64,000 nt of DNA from Periplaneta americana. Its lineage: Eukaryota; Arthropoda; Insecta; Blattodea; Blattidae. The position numbers and the translations under genes are program-made. Shown here in pieces: positions 11,909 to 22,000 of this stretch. Location of the stretch: contig NC_091131.1 in NCBI RefSeq assembly GCF_040183065.1, positions 11,723,300-11,787,299 of the forward strand, in the 5' to 3' direction. The first letter of the stretch is position 1. Each line of letters begins with the position of its first letter. Below the pieces are notes generated by a model, which saw only the letters and a list, made by a program, of their open reading frames with translations, had not been told where the DNA came from and ran no database searches.

Positions 11909-14729
11909 GAATTCTGCTGGGTACATAGATACGGAGTTTTGAATTTTGCTAGGTACATAGCTACGGAGTTTTGAATTTTGCTGGGTACATAGGTACGGAG
12001 TTTTGAAATTTGCTAGGTACATAGCTACGGAGTTTCGAATTTTGCTAGGTACATAGCTACGGAGTTTTGAATTTTGCTAGGTACATAGCTAAGGAGTTTT
12101 GAATTTTGCTGGGTACATAGCTACGGAGTTTTGAATTTTGCTAGGTACATAGCTACGGAGTTTTGAATTTTGCTAGGTACATAGCTACGGAGTTTTGAAT
12201 TTTGCTAGGTACATAGCTACGGAGTTTTGAATTTTGCTAGGTACATAGCTAAGGAGTTTTGAATTTTGCTGGGTACATAGGTACGGAGTTTTGAATTTTG
12301 CTAGGTACATAGCTACGGAGTTTTGAATTTTGCTAGGTACATAGCTACGGAGTTTTGAATTTTGCTGGGTACATAGCTACGGAGTTTTGAATTTTGCCAG
12401 GTACATAGCTACGGAGTTTTGAATTTTGCTGGGTACATAGGTACGGAGTTTTGAATTTTGCTAGGTACATAGCTACGGAGTTTTGAATTTTGCTAGGTAC
12501 ATAGCTACGGAGTTTTGAATTTTGCCAGGTACATAGCTACGGAGTTTTGAATTTTGCTAGGTACATAGCTAAGGAGTTTTGAATTTTGCTGGGTACATAG
12601 CTACGGAGTTTTGAATTTTGCTAGGTACATATCTACGGAGTTTTGAATTTTTCTAGGTACATAGCTACGGAGTTTTGAATTTTGCCAGGTACATAGCTAC
12701 GGAGTTTTGAATTTTGCTAGGTACATAGCTACGGAGTTTTGAATTTTGCTGGGTACATAGCTACGGAGTTTTGAATTTTTCTAGGTACATAGCTACGGAG
12801 TTTTGAATTTTGCCAGGTACATAGCTACGGAGTTTTGAATTTTGCTAGGTACATAGCTACGGAGTTTTGAATTTTGCTGTTTACATAGGTACGAAGTTTT
12901 GAATTTTCTAGGTACATAGCTACGGAGTATTGAATTTTGCTAGGTACATAGCTACGGAGTTTTGAATGTTGCCAGGTACATAGCTACGGAGTTTTGAATT
13001 TTGCTGGGTACATAGATACGGAGTTTTGAATTTTGCTAGGTACACAGCTACGGAGTTTTGAATTTTGCTAGGTACATAGCTACGGAGTATTGAATGTTGC
13101 TAGGTACATAGCTACGGAGTTTTGAATTTTGCTAGGTACATAGCTACGGAGTTTTGAATTTTGCTAGGTACATAGCTACGGAGTTTTGAATTTTGCTAGG
13201 TACATAGCTACGGAGTTTTGAATTTTGCTAGGTACATAGCTACGGAGTTTTGAATTTTGTTGGGTACATAGGTACGGAGTTTTGAATTTTGCCAGGTACA
13301 TAGCTACGGAGTTTTGAATTTTGCTGGGTACATAGCTACGGAGTTTTGAATTTTGCTAGGTACATTGCTACGGAGTTTTGAATTTTGCTAGGTACATAGC
13401 TACGGAATTTTGAATTTTGCTAGGTACATAGCTACGGAGTTTTGAATTTTTCTGGGTACATAGCTACGGAGTTTTGAATTTTGCTGGGTACATAGCTACG
13501 GAATTTTGAATTTTGCTAGGTACATAGCTACGGAGTTTTGAGTTTTGCTAGGTACATAGCTACGGAGTTTTGAATTTTGCTAGGTACATAGCTACGGAGT
13601 TTTGAATTTTGCTAGGTACATAGCTACGGAGTTTTGAATTCTGCTGGGTACATAGGTACGGAGTTTTGAATTTTGCTAGGTACATAACTACGGAGTTTTG
13701 AATTTTGCCAGGTACATAGCAACGGAGTTTTGAATTTTGCTGGGTACATAGGTACGGAGTTTTGAATTTTGCTGGGTACATAGCTACGGAGTTTCGAATT
13801 TTGCTAGGTACATATCTACGGAGTTTTGAATTTTGCTAGGTACATGGCTAAGGAGTTTTGAATTTTTCTGGGTACATAGCTACGGAGTTTTGAATTTTGC
13901 TAGGTACATAGCTACGGAGTTTTGAATTTTGCTAGGTACATAGCTACGGAGTTTTGAATTTTGCTAGGTACATAGCTAGGGAGATTTGAATTTTGCTAGG
14001 TACATAGCTAAGGAGTTTTGAATTTTGCTGGGTACATAGGTACGGAGTTTTGAATTTTGCCAGGTACATAGCTACGGAGTTTTGAATTTTGCTGGGTACA
14101 TAGCTACGGAGTTTTGAATTTTGCTAGGTACATAGCTACGGAGTTTTGAATTTTGCTAGGTACATAGCTACGGAATTTTGAATTTTGCTAGGTACATAGC
14201 TACGGAGTTTTTAATTTTGCTGGGTACATAGCTACGGAGTTTTGAATTTTGCTAGGTACATAGCTACGGAGTTTTGAATTTTGCTAGGTACATAGCTACG
14301 GAGTTTTGAATTTTGCTGGGTACTTAGCTACGGAGTTTTGAATTTTGCCAGGTACATAGCTACGGAGTTTTGAATTTTGCCAGGTACATAGCTACGGAGT
14401 TTTGAATTTTGCTAGGTACATAGCTACGGAGTTTTGAATTTTTCTAGGTACATAGCTACGGAGTTTTGAATTTTGCCAGGTACATAGCTACGGAGTTTTG
14501 AATTTTGCTGGGTACATAGCTACGGAGTTTTGAATTTTGCTAGGTACATAGCTACGGAGTTTTTAATTTTGCTAGGTACATAGCTACGGAGTTTTGAATT
14601 TTGCTAGGTATATAGCTAAGAGTTTTGAATTTATAATGCAAGTCCATTAACCTAACAAGGATTGAGGAAATTAAAGGTTGCAAATCTTGGCAGAAAATTA
14701 GCCTATATTGGTAGTAACGATGGTGATTG

Positions 14730-14735
14730 TTTAAT
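14730..14735 (-). terminator. Possible polyadenylation signal of takeout gene A
   Basis: The minus strand reads ATTAAA about 38 nt after the TAA stop of the takeout gene. It is the commonest variant hexamer and the only good candidate before the satellite begins about 100 bp further on. If used, the 3' UTR would be under about 100 nt. Confidence 0.4.
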
Positions 14736-14772
14736 GTTGTTTCAAGTTACTACAAAAATATTGCGCCGATTA

Positions 14773-14924
14773 TTACAATGGCAGCATATCTTTCTCAGCA
14801 ACGGAACTAAAAATGACGTTCGCTACGTTCTTGAGAACTGTGCCGAACGCGATTTCCATTGCTGGTCTCACTTCGTCCCACAGAAGACTCCAATCGTCGT
14901 TCAGAGCGGCTATCGTGGGTTTCG
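14773..14924 (-). CDS. takeout gene A, exon 6 (last)
   Basis: The acceptor is GTGTTACAG|CG. The exon completes a GCG codon with the G left by exon 5, then reads [18 protein letters not shown] and ends ...[12 protein letters not shown]. [15 protein letters not shown] followed by [11 protein letters not shown] matches the conserved takeout C-terminus. The satellite array begins only about 140 bp beyond the stop. Confidence 0.88.
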
Positions 14925-16002
14925 CTGTAACACACAGAGTTACGTAAACATGTAAGTTAGTAGAAACTTCAGACTCGTCCAATGGGGGCAATAAATAGAC
15001 TCAAGTAGAGGAGGCAAGATCTGTCCTGTGCCGTGGCTATATCATCAATGACAATGAAGTTCATTGACACGAGAAAAAATTCAAGTGATTTAACCAGATT
15101 AGCGGGAAGGAAAGTCAGTGCCGAGAGAAGTGAAATTGTTTCTGTGAGTGCATGAGCTGAAATTAATGACATTATTTACGGTTCACTCCAGTGGCGGTGC
15201 GTCAATATGAGCACAAGAGAACGTGAACACCTTGTTTCCATTAATGCACGACTAATTTTATTATTTAATACCGTATTGACGTAGTGGGGATGTATAATAT
15301 CAGAATCGAGTATTTTAGACTTCCCGCATCTTGCATAAACTTCTTATGTAAACTTGGCAACATCCGTTCACGTACAAGCCGTGCTCTTTTCGAGATGGTT
15401 ACAGGAATTTCACGCATGCGCGGGAGAAAATTGTCTTTAGCTGGCCGCTTATGACTCGTCAAGAGCACAAAGCGTTAAGTGAACATGATGAGTATCTATC
15501 CTACAGATGTCAGGTCCATCGATGCCTATATATCTCGAGGAGGAAATTTAATAGCCTGTAGACGTCAGCATCTGACTGTAGGAACGTTTACTTACTTGGA
15601 TGTGTGTACAGTGCTGCTACGATAGTGTAGTTTGTGAATTACTATACTTCAGTGTCGGCATAATAGCATAGTTTGGCTTTCAAACACGTTCTGGCTGACT
15701 GTGGTGGTGGTATGAATTTAAGTATCTGTATGGCAGTGTATAATATTTAAGAATAATATTTACTGGCATGTATTTATAGTAATCTATGCGAGTGGGATTA
15801 CAGTACTGGTATAGGCTATAGTGTATCAGTGTGTTGTGAATCAAAATATATTACTGAACACACGCGTTTGTAAATAACGAGAATGTGGTATGTATTCATT
15901 TTTAACAAACGTAAACAATGAACTCTATTCAAGTAATTTTGAACAGTAAAGAACTGGGTAAACTGGCTTACCAAGAAAAATTGGAAATAAAAAGACTGAG
16001 TT

Positions 16003-16064
<62 letters not shown>

Positions 16065-19000
16065 GTTATATGTTGTTTTGAATTTATATACGGTTTTTTT
16101 CGATAGTGAAACATTGGAATCATGACATTTCATATTAGACTAAACGTACGATTTCAAATTCTCTTCGATTTTGGAACCACAAAATTGTGAACACACATAA
16201 CAGTTTATCACGAGCCGCCACTGGTTCACTCTATTAAGGTTTGTTTACCTGAAGCACACAATGCTTTCCATCCATGGCACACATGAGTTCGGAAAATTTA
16301 ATTTTTGCCAATATCCTTTCTTCCATCTTCGTGAAAGTGTCCTCAGAGAACAAGGGCGTCCATAGGATTTAATCTCAGTGGTAGCAAGATGGTTAGAAAA
16401 TTATAGGAAATGGATGGACGAGGAGAGAGAAAACTGAACATGAAAAAATAGCCAGTTCTGAAATCTAAATTACCTTGCGCACGCATTCATAGCTTAAGCA
16501 CTCGTTTTTTTGTTGAATTGTTTACCGAGGGTTTGAGAAAACGTGTATCGTGCACGTAGAGAAAAATAAAGAAAATGCCTAAAAATAAAAATCTCAGTGG
16601 TAGCGGTAGCAATTGCTGCCATTGGCTATCCCATGTGGGCGCCCTTGTCAAAGAAGTGCCACGGGTGGCTACCGACTCCCTCCCACGGTTATTTTTTCTT
16701 CCCGATTCCCTCCGAAGCAGTAATCTATATACTAATAATGAATCTGTAGCCGAAATTTTTCTGGTAATTTTCGATTTTCCAAAAATAATTGGTCCTAACA
16801 TATATAATTAACCACCCTGAAACCGAAAATCGCTTTTTTGACATTTTTTTTGTATGTCTGTCTGTCTGTATGTTTGTTACCTTTTCACGCGATAATGGCT
16901 GAACCGATTTCGATGAAAATTGGAATATAAATTAAGTTCGTTGTAACTTAGATTTTAGGCTATATGGCATTCAAGATACATTATTTTAAAGGGGGGTTAT
17001 AAGGGGGTCTGAATTAAATAAATCGAAATATATCGCTTATTATTGATTTTTGTGAAAAATGTTACATAACAAAACTTTCTTTAAAAATCATTTCCGATAA
17101 GTTTTATTCTCTGAAAAATTTTGATAGGACTGATATTTAATGAGATAAATGAGTTTTAAAATTAAAATAACTGCCATCTAAGGCGGTGTATTGATATATA
17201 AAAAACAAATGACTTCGTCTACAAGGGGCCTTGGACACAACAATCGAAAGCTATGAAACATAGGCTACAGACAATGTTTCTGTGTTTGTATGAAACTAAA
17301 TTAACCGATTTGTATAAATAATTATTATTTCATCAATGGAAAGTGTAGTTTCTCTAGATGGACATAATGCTATAATGTTATTACAGTAACTTGTGAGTGA
17401 ATTGAGGACAGGTAAGATTAAAATAGCTTTTTATGCACAGAAAACTTGATAGGTTATTCTTTTTTTTTTTCACTAAGTTCTTAACAGTTTTTATTTTACT
17501 ATTTCTTCATATATTAGCTCATGCGATAAGTATAACATTGTAAACTAATTTCATAATAATGGTCCATGGGCGTGAATTTGAATTTCTGTATATTCATTTC
17601 CTGTATTTCTTAAAATAATGTTTATGAAAATATTCATTTTTATCTCAGAGAATTAACGAACAACGAGAGTGTATTGATTTCGTATGCAGTAATAGTACGT
17701 TAGCTTAGTAATCCATTATTGTATAATTCAAATTTTAACTATGCTCAATTGAATCGTGTTGAAATACATAAAATATATATGCAATAAATGCAATGCAAAA
17801 AAATTGGGTAATGAGCCAAGCAGATTATGTTGCGCTGTTGTAAAAGCTGTTCCTCCTGAGATTCAAGAGCTCCCACAACAAATAGAAAACTTTCTAATTC
17901 GAGTACATCCGTTATCAACACACTTTTTACGTAATATAATATAATATAATATAATATAATATAATATAATATAATATAATATAATATAATATAATATAAT
18001 ATAATATAATATAATATAATATAATAATAAATCTGTAGCCAATATTTTTCTGTTAATTTTCGCTTTTCCAATAATAATTGGTAATAACAATTAAGAAACA
18101 TGTTAAAGGAATTGTCATTGCACCAAATGAGTGGTCTCTGGATCAAAATGATCGCATTTTAATATTTTAAATGCAATTTAAATTAAGTAACATATTAAAC
18201 GATTTATCCTTCTATCAAACACGAATGTTCCCTGGATCAAATGGCCTATTTTAATTATGTAATTACTTTATATGTATTTCTAACGGGTGCAGCGGAGCGC
18301 ACGGGTACGGCTAGTTGTAAATATATCGATTTCCTCCGCTCCAAAAAGGAGCTGCTGGAATTAAATATTCCGATTCCCTCATCGATCGTTTCATTTCGCA
18401 GATGCCTAATTGCGAAAAAGTAAGAGCATTCTTTGACTATGTAACAGACAATTACATAGATGACGATGCCCTTTTCCCATCAATTCTATGGACTGAAAAT
18501 ATCACTGCTTAAAGTTAGGGTATGTCATTTTGAGTCAACCTGCCCTACAAGTAGTAAAAATGACACAGTAACCAACTTGATGTTGGTAGCGGCACGTAAT
18601 ACTCACCAAGCTCCTGGTTTCCATTGAAGAGATTCTCGAACTCTGTTTCCAGCTTGGTGATGTTCGAGATGGTCAAGTCAAATCTAAAAACGTTCCAGTG
18701 TTCGTTTCCTTTCTTTATTTCGGGTTTCGCTTCAAAATTGACATGTATATGTGCGTTCTCTGCAAGGAAATATTTCACATTCATTAGCGTCAACTCTCGA
18801 TGGCTTTAACAGCATCATAATAGTACATTATGCAACGAGCCTATAGTGGTAGTAATTAAGAGGCGAGTATGTTATGAAACGAGCGCAAGCGAGTTTAATA
18901 ATTTTCATACGAGCGTCTTAATTACCATTATAGGCAAGTTTCATACGTTAGAAAGCATGTTGGAAATATTCAGATTGTCGATTAATATAGATAAACACAA

Positions 19001-22000
19001 TATAATATTTGTTACTCAGTCAAATGACAAATCAATGTAAAATAATGACATATTATATGGTCATTAAGTTTTATATACATGAGCTACAAATTGCAAACGT
19101 TTTCGCCCATTCAGGCATCTTCAGGCACAATTATACAATATCTCAATATCAAACTATGTAGCTATTATATTGGTGGTAGTTTTATAGTGATCTATACAGT
19201 TGCCACGTTCAAACGACGTGAGTACTTTTAATTATCCAATCCGATTACACTTTTACGTTTGATAATTTCCTATTTCTATTTCATATTTATTTATATATTT
19301 CAGACATAATTCATCACTCATTGGACTCTACTGAACAAGAGTTTCAATGAATATTATGAAGTTTAATTACAACACTACGTGGTTTTTAACATATTGTTTT
19401 ATAGTGATCTATACAGTTGCCACGTTCAAACGACGTGAGTACTTTTACTTATCCAATCCAATTCCGATTACACTTTTACGTTTGATAATTTCCTATTTCT
19501 ATTTCATATTTATTTATATATTTCAGACATAATTCATCACTCATTGGACTCTACTGAACAAGAGTTTCAATGAATATTATGAAGTTTAATTACAACACTA
19601 CGTGGTTTTTAACATATTGTTTTATAGTGATCTATACAGTTGCCACGTTCAAACGACGTGAGTACTTTTACTTATCCAATCCAATTCCGATTACACTTTT
19701 ACGTTTGATAATTTCCTATTTCTATTTCGTATTTATTTATATATTTCAGACATAATTCATCACTCATTGGACTCTACTGAACAAGAGTTCCACAGAATAT
19801 TATGAAGTTTAATTACAACACTACGTGGTTTTTAACATTATTTTAATTTATGACTTGTAATATTACATTTTAATTATGGAGATGTTTTGTACATCATTAA
19901 TCTTAAACAGTTTATCTACCACCAATATAATAGCTACATAGTTTGATATTGAGATATTGTATAATTGTGCCTGAAGATGCCTGAATGGGCGAAAACGTTT
20001 GCAATTTGTAGCTCATGTATATAAAACTTAATGACCATATAGGCCCTAATATAAGTCATTATTTTACATTGATTTGTCATTTGACTGAGTAACAAATATT
20101 ATATTGTGTTTATCTATAAGTTTCATACGACTTTTTATGCTCGACCATATTTATAACTTGAAATTATTCATAAGTATTCATGTTATTCTTATCTGACTGA
20201 GGAGCGGAACTGACCTTGTGCAATATCTCGTAAATTGTGAGATGTGCGCAGACGCGAAAGTATTGATTTTTTCCGAGGAACAAATGTCGTTAACCTTGAT
20301 ATAATCTAGAGAGTAAAATGAACATTAATCTTGATATAACCTTGAAATTGATTTAGACACTGAAAAACGAGATGACAAATTGAATTTATTTGAATATTAT
20401 TTACAACTAACGCTAATTATTATAGTAACAGAACATAACTTTCTGCGACAGTATTGGATTTCCAGCCTCCGTGACGTTTCGCTAGTTGTCTTTCGATTGC
20501 ATATCCGAGAATAATCAATACTTGCGCTTTCATATTGCTACAATGGCGTTTTCTGATTGGTGGAATACCTGAACTTTAATGAATAGGTGTACTTTAATGA
20601 GGTCCATTAAAGGGCTGCTACCAGGTGTATAATTACTGCATTTCGGCATGGTCGAGCATAAAATATATAATTGAACATTGTATTTTGTAAGTTTAAACTA
20701 GGAGTTGTTTGTTAGTATTTGTTTACATTTAAAAATCAGGATAAATGAAGAACAGTATTGAAGACTTCTCCGGAATAAGGATGTAACCAACAAACCTAGT
20801 ACAATTCATGTTTCAGGAGACAGAAAAATTTATTGGCGATATTTTAATACAGGGTGCGTCAGAAAGAACGGATGGATTTCACATGGCAAGAAAATTGTAA
20901 AGATTCATCAAATCAAAAATTTATTGTTATCAACATATTCACCAATACATGCAGTTTATTTATGTAAAACAACATTATCCATATGATGTCCTTGGCTTTC
21001 AATGTAGGCATCGAGGCGTTTTCTGATGTTCGCCATCACTTTCACAGTCATAGCTGGTGCAATTGCCACGATTTCTTCACGAATCGCTGTCTTCAGTTCG
21101 TCCAGTGTATGTGATCGATGTTTACAAACTTACGCCTTCAAATGGTCCCAAAGAAAGAAGTCGCAGGGCGCGAGATCTTACCGTAGCCTCGGACAATCTC
21201 AGTGCAATAGAATTTCGTCCAGGTGATTTCTTCTTTAATGTTGAACCTGTGATACGAAATGAAGCCACCCACCGCAAAATTGTATTCCGAGTTGGAATCC
21301 TAGCGTGACATCCGATGTCGAAATGAGTCCTGAGTGGCGATCACAGACTCTTCATTTTTCAAAAATGTCTCTACGATGAAAGCACGTTGTACACCAGACC
21401 AACACCATATTCTCAACTGAAACTGCATTCTATGGCTGACCCAACAGTCGTGGTCCCCCTCACTATATCTCTCTCCTCGTTGCGTATCGATAGTTTGAAA
21501 TCCATCTGTTCTTTCTGACGCACCCTTTACATCTTCACAGTACCTTTGCTAGATCACAACTGAACTCCATATGAAAGGTTTACTTTTTAAACAGAAAATT
21601 GGCGTGCTGTGTCTAAGCAACTATTACAATGCAGTGAACAATACAAAACCCGCAGCCATTAAACTTTGAATGAACAGAGATTCCTTCAGCGACGTCCTTC
21701 ATTTTGCATACGAACCTGAAGACACATCAGTACAATAAAGCGTCTCATTTAGGCACAGTGAAAACGTAAAGTGCAGGTAACATGTGGGGGAGGACGAGCC
21801 GTACGATAAACACGAGGGATGTACAAGGTTTTAGTTACAACATTATGGCGAAGCATTAATTGAAATTAAATTTTCCAAAAACATACAAAACAAAAGAACA
21901 CAAATTGCATAACGTTATCATATACACATTTTAACAAACAAGCAATTGTAACGTTGAAATAATTCAATATAACAAATCAAATTTTGCTACTTATATCAAA

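Larger units (their letters stand above)
1..14632. repeat. 32-bp satellite array with higher-order structure
   Basis: The whole stretch is a head-to-tail array of a 32-bp monomer, core TACGGAGTTTTGAATTTTGC followed by TAGGTACATAGC. It has about 457 copies and starts before the window. Substitution variants (CTGGG, CCAGG, GCTAAGGAG, GGTACGGAG, GGAATTTTG) recur in a fixed order. The length register is almost perfect: I found only a few 31- or 33-bp monomers. A recognisable 31-bp monomer (TACGAAG...TTTTCTAGG) begins at 1057, 2656, 4991, 6782, 8571, 10267 and 12890, which gives higher-order blocks of 50, 73, 56, 56, 53 and 82 monomers. The array ends at a degenerate monomer next to the 3' end of the takeout gene. 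It encodes nothing: the short open frames in it are the three frames of one monomer read in series. Confidence 0.97.
16724..18314 (+). mobile_element. Helitron (degenerate), copy 1
   Basis: The element starts TCTATATACTAATAATG and ends in CTAG after the GC-rich hairpin region GTGCAGCGGAGCGCAC. It is inserted between A (16723) and T (18315), as Helitrons are. There is no inverted repeat and no target duplication. Its 5' 700 bp match the minus-strand Helitron at 56716-57871. A second Helitron-like start (AATAAATCTGTAGCC) appears at about 18027 after an ATAAT microsatellite, so this is probably a composite of two copies. A decayed coding remnant lies at 17756-17944. Confidence 0.8.

Noticed and set aside
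5661-13781. Repeated open frames of 73-94 codons in the satellite with a 32-residue period
   Set aside because: A 32-bp repeat always gives a 32-residue peptide period (three monomers, 96 nt) when no frame contains a stop. The frames are interrupted elsewhere in the array and have no gene context.
1-14632. CRISPR-like regular repeats
   Set aside because: Monomers are contiguous with no spacers, and the surrounding sequence is eukaryotic.
1-14632. CENP-B box in the satellite
   Set aside because: No TTCG...A..CGGG pattern fits the monomer on either strand.
14662-14955. Plus-strand 97-codon frame opposite takeout exon 6
   Set aside because: It is the shadow of the coding exon on the other strand and resembles no protein family.
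15816-18146. Poly-Asn, poly-Ile and Tyr-Ile-Leu repeat proteins
   Set aside because: They are translations of ATT and ATAAT microsatellites.
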